Of a DNA stretch of 64,000 nt, positions 56,537 to 64,000 are shown piece by piece. The notes under the pieces were generated by a model. The model did not search any database. It worked only from the letters and a program-made list of their open reading frames with translations, and had not been told where the DNA came from. The translations under genes were made by a program, and so were the position numbers. The DNA is from Nocardioides sp. SYSU D00038 (GTDB lineage: Bacteria > Actinomycetota > Actinomycetes > Propionibacteriales > Nocardioidaceae): positions 1 to 64,000 of the forward strand of contig NZ_JAFFJT010000019.1 of the NCBI RefSeq assembly GCF_016924665.1. Direction: 5' to 3'. Position 1 is the first letter of the stretch; each line of letters opens with the position of its first letter.

Positions 56537-57480
56537 GAGACGACGCTACGGCTTCTCCCGTCGGCCGGGACGTGCCACGCCACCGGAGCCTCGCCGGCGG
56601 CCTGGCGCACGAACTCCCCGAAGAACCAGGCCTGGAACCGGCGCTGCTCCGGGCTGCGGGCCAGCGACAGCAGCCGCTCCTCGCGGCAGAACTCGTCGGC
56701 CAGGTCGAGCAGCTCGAGGAACCGGTTGAGGGTGCGCGCGTCGCCGCGCGGCACCGAGACCTCGACGTCGGTCGTCTCCCGACCTGCCTGCAGCGCAGCC
56801 TCGACCCGCTCGAGGCCGGCGATGTCACGCAGCTGGCGCTCGAGGGTGCCGAACAGGTCGGAGAGGTTCTTGGCCAGCGGGTACTCCGCCTCGTGGGCCA
56901 GCGCCAGCAGCCGGACCTCGCGCCGCAGCTCGCGGAAGTGCCGCTGGAAGCCGGCGTACGCCGCCAGCGGGATCCCGCGGATCTCCACGCGGACCGCGTC
57001 CGGGTCGGCGGCGTGGCGATGGGGTCGACGCTGGGGACGCCAGCCCGTGATCACGCCCTCCACGCCCTCGCCGGTGGCGACGTCGCGGGCCGGGGTGAAC
57101 CAGACGACCTTGCCCTCCTCGTCGAGGTCGGCGCCCCACGCGGTGGAGGCCCGGGCCACGATCGTGAGCCCGCGGCCGAAGGTCAGCAGCAGGTCGTCGG
57201 GGTCGCTGCCGGCGGGCAGCGGTACGGGGAGGCGGGGCGGGTCGGAGGAGCCGTCGCGGACCTCGATCCGCGGGTGCTCGCGGGTGCCGCGCAGCCGGAC
57301 GGTGATGGGGGCGTCGGCGTGGAGCAGCGCGTTGGTGACCAGCTCGGAGGTGCCGAGCTGGGCGCACTCGGCGAGGTCGGGCCGTCCGATGTCGGTGCAC
57401 GCCTCGACCACCCAGCGGCGGGCGTCCTGCACGCCGCGGGCTCCGGTGCTCAGGGGCAGCGCCGGCCGGTCGAGGGACAC
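56533..57480 (-). CDS. RsbW-like ATP-binding (anti-sigma-type) protein with C-terminal domain
   Basis: A 315-residue protein. Residues about 15-140 are a HATPase_c_2 domain like those of RsbW/SpoIIAB anti-sigma kinases: ECAQLGTSELVTNALLHADA gives the N-box, and LTFGRGLTIVARASTAWGAD the later box. The C-terminal ~170 residues form a separate, mainly helical domain I do not recognise (GIPLAAYAGFQRHFRELRRE). GTG at 57480 has GGAG upstream and starts where homology begins. It overlaps the first crcB gene by 4 nt, an unusual partnership. It could control a sigma factor through an anti-sigma antagonist; no partner gene is adjacent. Confidence 0.8.
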   Translation of the reverse strand: MSLDRPALPLSTGARGVQDARRWVVEACTDIGRPDLAECAQLGTSELVTNALLHADAPITVRLRGTREHPRIEVRDGSSDPPRLPVPLPAGSDPDDLLLTFGRGLTIVARASTAWGADLDEEGKVVWFTPARDVATGEGVEGVITGWRPQRRPHRHAADPDAVRVEIRGIPLAAYAGFQRHFRELRREVRLLALAHEAEYPLAKNLSDLFGTLERQLRDIAGLERVEAALQAGRETTDVEVSVPRGDARTLNRFLELLDLADEFCREERLLSLARSPEQRRFQAWFFGEFVRQAAGEAPVAWHVPADGRSRSVVS

Positions 57481-57775
57481 GGGTGGGTCTCCAGGGTCGA
57501 GGTGGGCGGGACATGGGGCGCCACACGGCACCACGCAGACATTCTCGCGGCATCTACCCCGCGTGCGCGGGAGGCAAACCAGATGTCTTCGGCCGAGTTC
57601 GGGGCACGGATCCGTGGCCGCGAGCACGACGTACGACGGTTTCCGTGGTGTCTCGCCGACGGCTGGGCGGGCACCGGGGCTGTGACCGACGAGACGTCCC
57701 CCGGGTTGGGGGATGAGGCCCCGCGCGCGGGACAATGGAGGCGCGAGGATCGACGAGGTCCGAGAGAGGGATGTC
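57481..57775. other. 295-nt divergent intergenic region
   Basis: No gene seen. It must hold the promoters of the anti-sigma-like operon (leftward) and ndh (rightward). GACAAT at 57731-57736 is a possible -10 for ndh with a leader of about 33 nt. Near 57555, CCCCGCGTGCGCGGG is a short palindrome. Nothing else is clear. Confidence 0.4.
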
Positions 57776-59251
57776 ATGACGACGAGCACCACCGGCCGCC
57801 ACCAGGTGGTCGTGATCGGTTCCGGGTTCGGCGGACTGTTCGGCACCAAGGCGCTGCGACGCTCCGACGTCGACGTCACGATGGTCGCCAAGACCACCCA
57901 CCACCTGTTCCAGCCGCTGCTCTACCAAGTGGCGACCGGCATCCTCAGCGAGGGCGAGATCGCCCCGCCGACCCGCGAGGTGCTGTCGGGGCAGAAGAAC
58001 GCCCAGGTGCTGCTCGGCGAGGTCACCGACATCGACCTGGCCGCCCAGACCGTCACCTCCCACGTGCTCGGCCGCGAGACGGTCGTGCCCTACGACTCGC
58101 TCATCGTGGCCGCCGGTGCAGGTCAGTCCTACTTCGGCAACGACCACTTCTCCGAGTTCGCCCCCGGCATGAAGAGCATCGACGACGCCCTCGAGCTGCG
58201 CGGCCGGATCTTCGGCGCCTTCGAGATGGCCGAGCTCGGCGCCCAGCGCGGCGACAACGTCGACCACCTGCTCACCTTCGTCGTCGTCGGCGCCGGCCCC
58301 ACCGGTGTGGAGATGGCCGGCCAGATCGCCGAGCTGGCCCACCGCACCCTGCGTCGCGACTTCCGGGCGATCAACACCCGCAGCGCGCGGGTGATCCTGG
58401 TCGACGCCGCGCCGCAGGTGCTGCCGCCGTTCGGCGCCAAGCTCGGTGCCAACGCCCAGAAGGGGCTCGAGGACCTCGGCGTCGAGGTCATGCTCGGCGC
58501 CATGGTCACCGACGTCGACGAGCGCGGCCTGACCGTGAAGTACAAGGACGGCTCCACCGAGCGGATCAACGCCGTCACCAAGATCTGGGCCGCCGGCGTG
58601 CAGGCCAGCCCGCTCGGCAAGATCCTGGCCGAGCAGACGGGTGCGCCGCTGGACCGGGCCGGTCGGATCGGCGTCAACCCCGACCTCACGCTGCCCGGCT
58701 ACCCCGAGGTGTTCGTGGTCGGCGACATGATCGCCCTCGACAACCTCCCGGGCGTGGCGCAGGTCGCCATCCAGGGCGCGAAGTACGCCGCCAAGTCGAT
58801 CGACGGCCGGCTGCGCGGCAAGCCGGTCACCAAGCCGTTCAAGTACTTCGACAAGGGCTCGATGGCCACCATCAGCCGGTTCCGGGCGGTGGCGCTGGTC
58901 GGCAAGATCCGGCTCACCGGCTTCGTGGCCTGGCTGATGTGGCTGGCGGTCCACCTCTTCTACATCACCGGGTTCAAGAACCGGGTCACCGCGGTGCTGC
59001 ACTGGCTGGTCTCGTTCCTGGGCCGCGGCCGCTCCGAGCGCACGGCGACCGAGCAGCAGATCTTCGGGCGCAACGCGCTGGCCCGGCTCCGCCGTGGCGC
59101 CACCGACCTGGTCTCCGAGCCCGGCGAGTTCGACGCCGCCCTGGAGGCCGAACGCCGAGCCGCGCTCGAGGAGCAGGCGGCCGAGGAGGTCCGGCTCACC
59201 GACGAGGGCGTCCGCGGCAGCCGGATCGCGCAGTCCCGCGTCAACGCCTGA
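57776..59251 (+). CDS. ndh: type II NADH dehydrogenase
   Basis: A 491-residue flavoprotein that passes electrons from NADH to menaquinone without proton pumping. FAD-binding motif VVVIGSGFGGLFGTKALR is at the N-terminus, the NADH-binding motif FVVVGAGPTGVEMAGQIAEL is near residue 180, and the quinone-site region is GVAQVAIQGAKYAAKSI. The C-terminal part has the membrane-associating helix TGFVAWLMWLAVHLFYITGF. The ATG has GAGAGAGGG upstream. It is monocistronic. Confidence 0.95.
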   Translation: MTTSTTGRHQVVVIGSGFGGLFGTKALRRSDVDVTMVAKTTHHLFQPLLYQVATGILSEGEIAPPTREVLSGQKNAQVLLGEVTDIDLAAQTVTSHVLGRETVVPYDSLIVAAGAGQSYFGNDHFSEFAPGMKSIDDALELRGRIFGAFEMAELGAQRGDNVDHLLTFVVVGAGPTGVEMAGQIAELAHRTLRRDFRAINTRSARVILVDAAPQVLPPFGAKLGANAQKGLEDLGVEVMLGAMVTDVDERGLTVKYKDGSTERINAVTKIWAAGVQASPLGKILAEQTGAPLDRAGRIGVNPDLTLPGYPEVFVVGDMIALDNLPGVAQVAIQGAKYAAKSIDGRLRGKPVTKPFKYFDKGSMATISRFRAVALVGKIRLTGFVAWLMWLAVHLFYITGFKNRVTAVLHWLVSFLGRGRSERTATEQQIFGRNALARLRRGATDLVSEPGEFDAALEAERRAALEEQAAEEVRLTDEGVRGSRIAQSRVNA

Positions 59252-59257
59252 CCCGGA

Positions 59258-59938
59258 CTACTCGAAGTAGCTGGGCGGCTCGTCCGCCGCGTCCTGCTTC
59301 GCCTTGAGCTCGCGCGCCCAGCGCGGCAGCACGAAGAGGCCCTCGGCCTCGACGGTGACGCCCTCGGCGTCCTCGATGTGGCCCCGGGCCCAGGTCTTGT
59401 GGTCCTCGACCCGATCGATCCACGCCTTGGCCCGCAGGTCGCCGAGCGGCGTGGGCCGCCGGTAGGTCATGGTGATCGTCGCGGTCATCCCGGGCCGGCC
59501 GCCGGCGCCGGCGGCCTCGCCGAGCATCTGGTCCAGGATCAGCGCCGAGACGCCGCCGTGCACGAAGGTCGGTGGCCCCTCGTACGCCGCGCCGAGGTGG
59601 AACTCCGACCACACGTCGCCGTTGGCGCTGGGGTCGTGGTCGATGACCAGGGGCGGTGCGCAGGCGTTGCGCAGCCCCACCACCGTGTTGCCCCACGGAC
59701 GACCGCGCCCGGTGGGCCCGAACCGCACGCCGTACGAGCCCTCGAGCTGCGAGCTGCGCAGCCGGGCGGTGATCGCCTCGATCTCCGCCTGTGCCCGCCG
59801 TACCTCGTCGTCGTCGACGGTGGTGCGGATCGTCGCGTCGACCAGCTCGCGGACCGCCTGGGTGAACGGGCCGTAGAGCGCACGCTGGCGCTCCAGCTCC
59901 TCGGGGGAGATGTCGTCCTGCACGTAGCCGTGGGGCAC
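59258..59938 (-). CDS. PaaI-family (hot-dog fold) thioesterase
   Basis: A 226-residue protein. The C-terminal ~130 residues form a hot-dog domain with FVHGGVSALILDQMLGEAAG (active-site helix) and ATITMTYRRPTPLGDLRAKA. The N-terminal ~95 residues are extra, helical and without a known domain. It probably hydrolyses acyl-CoA thioesters. GTG at 59938 is leaderless: TAGGAT on the minus strand ends 6 nt upstream. The stop is 6 nt from the convergent ndh stop. Confidence 0.88.
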   Translation of the reverse strand: MPHGYVQDDISPEELERQRALYGPFTQAVRELVDATIRTTVDDDEVRRAQAEIEAITARLRSSQLEGSYGVRFGPTGRGRPWGNTVVGLRNACAPPLVIDHDPSANGDVWSEFHLGAAYEGPPTFVHGGVSALILDQMLGEAAGAGGRPGMTATITMTYRRPTPLGDLRAKAWIDRVEDHKTWARGHIEDAEGVTVEAEGLFVLPRWARELKAKQDAADEPPSYFE

Positions 59939-59986
59939 CCGGCGATCCTAGAACAGGTTCCAGTTTGATGGGTCGGGTGTCTGCGG

Positions 59987-61102
59987 TCGTTGAGGAAGGA
60001 CGAAGTCCTGTCTCGAAACGCGGTGAGACCAACGCTCTCTTCGGCGTCCTTGACCGCGAGCCTCGGCCGGCCTGCTGGTACGGCGCACTGCCGGCACTCG
60101 CAAGCTCGCGCCGCCAGCCTGCGCGGGCTTCGCGGATCGTTGGTTGAGGTGCGAGGAGCGCTAGCGACGAGCCTCGAAACCCGGTGAGCCGAAAGCCCTC
60201 CGGCGGGGACGCAGGGCGTTCGGCCGGCGGGGGTTTCGAGACAGTCGCTAGCGCGACTTCCTCAACCAGCGGTTGGCGCTGGTTGAGGTGCGAGGAGCGC
60301 TAGCGACGAGCCTCGAAACCCGGCGAGACGAACGCCTCTCCTTGCTCGGGATTCGGGTCACGCCGGTGGTGACTCGGGGCCCCCGCGCGGCTAGCAGGCC
60401 GACGCTCGCCGTCAAGGATTCCCTGCGGCGCCTTCGGCGTCCTTGACTGCGAGCCTCGGTCGGCCTGCTGTCACGGCGCACTGCCGGCACTCGCAAGCTC
60501 GCGCCGCCAGCAGTGCGCGGGCGCTCGTGCCCACCGCTGGTTGAGGAAGGCGTGCAACGCCTGTCTCGAAACCCGGTGAGACGACAACCCTCCCGCAACC
60601 CTCCGGCGGGCAACCCAGGTTTCGCCGAGCCGTCGTCAATTGACGCCGGGTCGGCGCAAGCCGGCGACAACAAGCGCCGGGTCGGCGATACCCCGACGCG
60701 CATCCGTTGGGGACGGAGGGCGTTCGGCCGGCGGGGGTTTCGAGACAGTCGCTAGCGACGAGCCTCGAAACCCGGTGAGCCGAACGCCCTTCCTCGCTCG
60801 GGCGTCGGGTCGCTCCGGTGGTGACTCGGGGCGCCCGCGCGGCTAGCAGGCCGACGCTCGCCGTCAAGGATTCCCTGCGGCGCCTTCGGCGTCCTTGACT
60901 GCGAGCCTCGGTCGGCCTGCTGTACGGCGCACTGCCGGCACTCGCAAGCTCGCGCCGCCGGCACTGCGCGGGCTTCGCGTATCGCTGGTTGAGCAAGGAC
61001 GAAGTCCTGTCTCGAAACCTCGTACGACGAACGCCCTCCGGTGGGGACGGAGGCGGTCGGCGGGCGGGGTTCGAGACAGTCGCTAGCGCGACTTCCTCAA
61101 CC
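59987..61102 (+). repeat. hairpin-rich repeat array B
   Basis: A non-coding stretch built of the same parts as array A, but more rearranged. Short hairpins are at 59987-60020, 60142-60181, 60281-60320, 60539-60573 and 60987-61019; inverse ones at 60232-60267 and 61068-61102; a hybrid is at 60736-60780. The long-hairpin segment occurs at about 60385-60535 and 60835-60980, with a partial copy at 60041-60135. A GTCAATTGAC palindrome is at 60635-60644. It ends 29 nt before the conserved leader of the second DUF222-HNH gene. Open frames inside follow the repeats and lack translation signals. Confidence 0.85.
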
Positions 61103-61130
61103 AATGGTGAGCGACGGACGACCCCGGTAT

Positions 61131-61215
61131 CGATCGGGTCACAACGTCGAATCCCGTTGTGGGCAACGCGGAAACCAGGCCGGGGACTGTCGGTGGTGGG
61201 TGCTTGGGTAGAGGC
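61131..61215 (+). repeat. conserved 85-bp leader upstream of the second DUF222-HNH gene
   Basis: Near-identical to 18603-18687, from CGATCGGGTC to GGGTAGAGGC directly before the ATG. Because only this block, the hairpin before it and the coding region are shared, the copied segment ends at the gene's stop codon. Confidence 0.7.
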
Positions 61216-62436
61216 ATGACAGCGAAGGCCACACCCCACGGACGGCACCGCATCTCGCGCGCCGTCGGCGAGGTGCGCGCCACGTTGGACGACGTGGGCG
61301 AGCTGCCGCTGTGGAGCATGCCCGCCCCCGAAGCGGCAGAGACCCTCACCGAGATCGCCAAGCTCGAGTCCCAGGTGGCGGCGCTGAAGCTGAGGGTCGC
61401 GAGGCATGCCCAGACCCAGAAGGTCGAAGCCGCCTCTGGCGCCACCAGCACCGCAGCGTGGTTGGCGGTCGCGACCCACGCCACCCGCCGGGACGCGTCG
61501 CGGACGATGCGGCTGGCCGAGCAGCTCGACACCATGCCCGTCGTCGCGCAGGCGCTTGGACGCGGTGAGCTGCTGCTGGAGCAGGCCGAGGTCATCGCCA
61601 GGGCGATCGCCAAGCTCCCCGACGACGTGGACGCCGTGATCCGGGAGCAGGCACAGGCCAAGCTGGTCGAGCTGGCCCGGCATCACGACGCCAAGGACCT
61701 CATCGTCTTCGGCAACCGGATCCTCGACATCGTCTGCCCCGAGGTCGGCGAAGCAGCCGAGGCCAAGGCGTTGGAGCGTGAGGAGCGGGAGGCCGAGAAG
61801 GCGTGCAAGCTCACGATGCTCGACGACGGGGAGGGCCGGACCCACGGCCGGTTCGTGATCCCGACCATGCACGCCGAAGCCTTGACGAAGGCGCTGTTCG
61901 CCCACGCCGCGCTCACCCACGGGAAGGTCACCTCGCAGACGCTCGGCCAGGCGTTCTGCGACTACGTGCTCCGCTACCCCGCAGACCGGCTTCCGCAGCG
62001 CGGCGGCGTCAACGCCACCGTCGTCGTCACCATCCCCCTCGCTGTCCTTGAAGGACGCCTCGCGGCGTGCGAGCTCGACACCGGCACCCGGATCAGCCCC
62101 GGCGCCGCCCGCCGCCTCGCCTGCGAAGCCGGACTCCTCCCCGCCGTCCTCGACGGACAGTCCCAGGTCCTCGACCTCGGCCGCACCCGACGACTCTTCA
62201 CCACCCCGCAACGCATCGCCCTCGGACTCCAGCAGAAGACCTGCCGCAGCGAAGGCTGCGACCGACCCGCATCCACCTGCGAAGCCCACCACAAGACCCG
62301 CTGGACCGACGGCGGCAACACCGACCTCAAGGACGGCGTCCTCCTCTGCCCCTCACACCACCAACGCGCCCACGACCCCGCGTACCGGACCGCCTACCTG
62401 CCCACCGGCAAGGTCCAGTTCCACAGACGCACGTGA
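61216..62436 (+). CDS. DUF222 / HNH endonuclease domain protein, copy 2
   Basis: A 406-residue paralogue of the protein at 18688-19908, with no length difference. It has the same DUF222 body and C-terminal HNH motifs (CRSEGC, CEAHHKTRWTDGG, LLCPSHHQRAHD). Differences are scattered substitutions, many of them conservative (Lys/Thr, Ile/Val, Arg/Lys), and there are many synonymous changes, so both copies appear to be under selection rather than newly duplicated or decaying. It follows array B. After the stop there is only 9 nt before the next, convergent gene. Confidence 0.88.
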   Translation: MTAKATPHGRHRISRAVGEVRATLDDVGELPLWSMPAPEAAETLTEIAKLESQVAALKLRVARHAQTQKVEAASGATSTAAWLAVATHATRRDASRTMRLAEQLDTMPVVAQALGRGELLLEQAEVIARAIAKLPDDVDAVIREQAQAKLVELARHHDAKDLIVFGNRILDIVCPEVGEAAEAKALEREEREAEKACKLTMLDDGEGRTHGRFVIPTMHAEALTKALFAHAALTHGKVTSQTLGQAFCDYVLRYPADRLPQRGGVNATVVVTIPLAVLEGRLAACELDTGTRISPGAARRLACEAGLLPAVLDGQSQVLDLGRTRRLFTTPQRIALGLQQKTCRSEGCDRPASTCEAHHKTRWTDGGNTDLKDGVLLCPSHHQRAHDPAYRTAYLPTGKVQFHRRT

Positions 62437-62445
62437 CCGAGCGGG

Positions 62446-63393
62446 CTAGAACTCCCGCTCCGGCCGGAAGAAGCGCAGCACCCGCATGAAGTCGTGCGGG
62501 TCGACCATGGTGCGGTCGACGACGAACGGCGGCATGCCGCGGCGCAGGAACAGCACCTTCCAGCGGCGCTCACCGGGCTGGCCGATCACCTCGACCGGGG
62601 TGTAGTGACCGGCCAGGTCGAAGACGAAGCGGTCGCCCTGGCGGCGGACCTCCAGCTGGCCGGTGCGCACCTGGAGGCGGGTCACCGGCGAGGAGGTCCG
62701 CACCGCCCACACCGCGAGGGTGGCGACCGCGGCGATGGCCGCGAGCCCCGTGCTCACCGCGGTGCGCTCCTGCCACGCCTGCCAGCCGAGGACGCCGGTC
62801 AGCACCAGCCCGGCCAGCAGCAGCAGCGTGGTCGCCGTCCGCGCCACGGTGAGCGGGCGGAAGTCGTAGACGGCCGGCATGGCGGCCACCGGGGTCGTGG
62901 TCTCGCGGCGTGCTGGGCGCGTCGGTGGGGCCTCGGGTTCGGGTTCGGGCTCCGGCGCCGCGGCCTCGACGGTGTTCTCGACGACCGGCTGGGCCGGAGG
63001 CTCGGCGCGCAGCCGGGCCAGCAGCTCCTCGGTCGATTCCGCCTCGGGCTCGACCTCGGGCAGGGGATCGGTCAGGGGATCGGGGGCCGGGGCCTGCCGA
63101 CGGGCCCGGCGCAGCCGTCCGCGGCGCTCCGCGGCCGGGTCGGCCTGGGCCTCCTGCTCCAGGCGCCGGCGCACCGAGGCCAGCAGCACCGGCTCGAAAC
63201 CGGAGTCGTCAGGCCCGGCAGCGGGGGCCGGGCGGGGTGGCTCGGGTGCGGCCTCCGGCGCCGGGGCACGGGCCGGGCGGCGCTCCGGATCGCGCTCGTG
63301 GTGCTCGAGCCAGCGTCCCAGCAGGTCGTCGGCGCCCTCGGCCTCGTCGCCGGCCGCCTCGGGGCCGGGCCGGTCGCCGCGCTGCTCCGTCAC
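62446..63393 (-). CDS. membrane protein with long Pro/Glu-rich N-terminal region
   Basis: A 315-residue protein. Residues 1-175 are disordered and rich in Pro, Glu, Ala and Arg, with several EPEPEP-type runs. Two membrane helices (about 190-235) follow: TATTLLLLAGLVLTGVLGW and STGLAAIAAVATLAVWAV. The C-terminal ~75 residues form a small beta-rich domain (LQVRTGQLEVRRQGDRFVF, GQPGERRWKVLFLRRGMPPF), resembling PH-like domains of actinobacterial membrane proteins. GTG at 63393 lies 7 nt after TATGCT on the minus strand (leaderless). Function unknown. Confidence 0.75.
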   Translation of the reverse strand: MTEQRGDRPGPEAAGDEAEGADDLLGRWLEHHERDPERRPARAPAPEAAPEPPRPAPAAGPDDSGFEPVLLASVRRRLEQEAQADPAAERRGRLRRARRQAPAPDPLTDPLPEVEPEAESTEELLARLRAEPPAQPVVENTVEAAAPEPEPEPEAPPTRPARRETTTPVAAMPAVYDFRPLTVARTATTLLLLAGLVLTGVLGWQAWQERTAVSTGLAAIAAVATLAVWAVRTSSPVTRLQVRTGQLEVRRQGDRFVFDLAGHYTPVEVIGQPGERRWKVLFLRRGMPPFVVDRTMVDPHDFMRVLRFFRPEREF

Positions 63394-63440
63394 GGTCGCG
63401 AGCATAGGTCGCGCACGACGACCGCGGGCACGAGACGCAG

Positions 63441-63570
63441 AAAGCCCGCTCAGGCGCACCCCCCGATGTCACCTGAGCGGGTCTCCGCTGTCGAGGCCGG
63501 ACGCTGCGTGATCCCCCCGGATGCACGACGTCCTGGCCACCGCCGGCCCGGGACCCCCCGGTCCTGGTCC
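63441..63570 (+). ncRNA. 6C-type small RNA with three C-rich hairpins
   Basis: On the plus strand, three hairpins each carry six consecutive C residues in or next to the loop. The first has arms CCCGCTCAGG/CCTGAGCGGG (63445-63481) with CCCCCC at 63459-63464. The second has GGACG/CGTCC plus an inner stem (63499-63532) with CCCCCC at 63513-63518. The third has CCGGGACC/GGTCCTGG (63548-63567). The 6C family of actinobacteria has stem-loops with C-rich loops and may pair with G-rich ribosome-binding sites. The ends and promoter are approximate. The third hairpin may be the terminator. Confidence 0.72.
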
Positions 63571-63659
63571 GACACCGAGAACGCTACGAGACCGGCCGAC
63601 ACGATCCGACCACGGGAAGTCCACGGGTCGGTAACAAAACCCGCCGGCCAGCGAGAGCG

Positions 63660-63878
63660 TCAGGCAGGTGACTCGGGATCCTCGGGGTGCCGACGCCGGC
63701 GGTCGAGGTCGCGCAGGAAGTCCTCGTCGTCGTCCGGGGCCACCGGCCGGGCCGGGCGGGCCGGGCGCTGCGGGCGCCGGCGGGGCTGCTGCGGGAGCAG
63801 GCCGCGGCGCTCGATCACCCGGATCGTCGCGTAGGTGATCGCCGCGAAGACGAGCACCACCAGCAGGAGCTTCAGCAC
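63660..63878 (-). CDS. small single-pass membrane protein
   Basis: A 72-residue protein. One membrane helix (LKLLLVVLVFAAITYATIRV) is at the N-terminus, followed by a basic Arg/Pro-rich stretch and an acidic end (DDDEDFLRDLDRRRRHPED). GTG at 63878 follows TACGAT by 6 nt on the minus strand; GGAGG also lies there. It is divergent from the DUF4229 gene. Function unknown. Confidence 0.7.
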   Translation of the reverse strand: MLKLLLVVLVFAAITYATIRVIERRGLLPQQPRRRPQRPARPARPVAPDDDEDFLRDLDRRRRHPEDPESPA

Positions 63879-63960
63879 GCCTCCATCGTAGGCCGCGCGT
63901 GGTGACCCGGGGCCGGGCGGCGGCGCCCGGCCGGACGCGGGCACGGCCTAGGCTGGTGGC

Positions 63961-64000
63961 ATGAAGCCGTTCGTCGTCTACACCGCCCTGCGCCTGCTGC
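63961..64000 (+). CDS. DUF4229-like membrane protein, N-terminus only
   Basis: Only the first 13 codons are in the window (MKPFVVYTALRLL). That start resembles DUF4229 proteins, small two-helix membrane proteins of actinobacteria often near menaquinone genes. The ATG follows TAGGCT by 6 nt (leaderless). The gene is cut by the window end. Confidence 0.6.
   Translation, partial: MKPFVVYTALRLL

Noticed and set aside
56150..56540. A fluoride riboswitch linked to the crcB genes
   Set aside because: The crcB genes overlap upstream coding sequence, leaving no room, and nothing like the riboswitch core was seen before the operon start at 57480.
57548..57580. CRISPR repeat-like palindrome CCCCGCGTGCGCGGG, similar to type I-E repeats
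   Set aside because: Single copy with no spacer-repeat pattern and no cas genes nearby.
18688..62436. The two DUF222-HNH loci as an insertion sequence or composite transposon
   Set aside because: No transposase, no terminal inverted repeats and no target-site duplications seen; essential genes lie between the copies.
63441..63490. First hairpin of the C-rich region as the terminator of the minus-strand gene at 63660-63878
   Set aside because: It could still have that effect, but three hairpins with C6 runs on one strand fit a 6C-type RNA better and the gene is 180 nt away.

Overview
The window is very GC-rich, densely packed DNA from the chromosome of a high-GC actinobacterium. It is most likely a Nocardioides or close Nocardioidaceae relative: beta' subunit of actinobacterial length, GTG starts everywhere, many leaderless promoters, DUF3073 behind purF-purM, a SCO7613-type membrane protein, an MSMEG_6728-family protein, a DUF4229 gene and a 6C-type small RNA. 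The genus is an inference from gene content.

Layout. 0.1-4.5 kb: rpoC with a strong terminator and a small acidic protein. 4.5-12 kb (minus): two adjacent giant secreted proteins made of bacterial Ig-like repeats. 12-17 kb: a six-helix membrane protein, a NarL-type two-component pair and a divergent geranylgeranyl-reductase-family flavoprotein. 17-20 kb: a hairpin-rich tandem repeat array followed by a DUF222-HNH endonuclease. 20-27.5 kb: a double-Nudix protein, then a tightly coupled run of hydroxyacid-oxoacid transhydrogenase, FAD/Fe-S 2-hydroxyacid dehydrogenase, a 28-residue membrane peptide, a methyltransferase and an anchored exported protein. 27.5-32.5 kb: a GAF histidine kinase, purF-purM and DUF3073. 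32.5-40 kb: a Ser/Thr kinase divergent from a sigma factor with overlapping promoters, a frameshifted beta-propeller gene, a large membrane protein and an LVIVD-repeat exported protein.

40-45.6 kb: small proteins, a CPA1 Na+/H+ antiporter fused to a UBP zinc finger, a GH16 glycosidase and a small family-A DNA polymerase. 45.6-51.3 kb: a CPBP membrane protease, a two-component system and an ABC exporter; the protease and exporter promoters share a module, so they look like targets of that two-component system. 51.3-55 kb: oxidoreductase, methyltransferase, XRE-cupin regulator, MSMEG_6728 protein and Nei glycosylase. 55 kb: tRNA-Phe (minus), tRNA-Glu and tRNA-Asp. 55.4-60 kb: a minimal metalloprotease, an anti-sigma-like ATPase overlapping a crcB pair, type II NADH dehydrogenase and a thioesterase. 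60-62.4 kb: a second hairpin array and a second, nearly identical DUF222-HNH gene. 62.4-64 kb: an exported or membrane protein, a 6C-type RNA, a small membrane protein and the start of a DUF4229 gene.

The most unusual signal is the pair of repeat arrays. Their short hairpins keep fixed ends while both arms of the central stem change together, and each array lies directly upstream of a DUF222-HNH gene. A solitary copy with yet another stem sits at the end of the DNA polymerase gene. This looks like a structure-conserved, dispersed palindromic element linked to the HNH nuclease. The link is an inference from position only.
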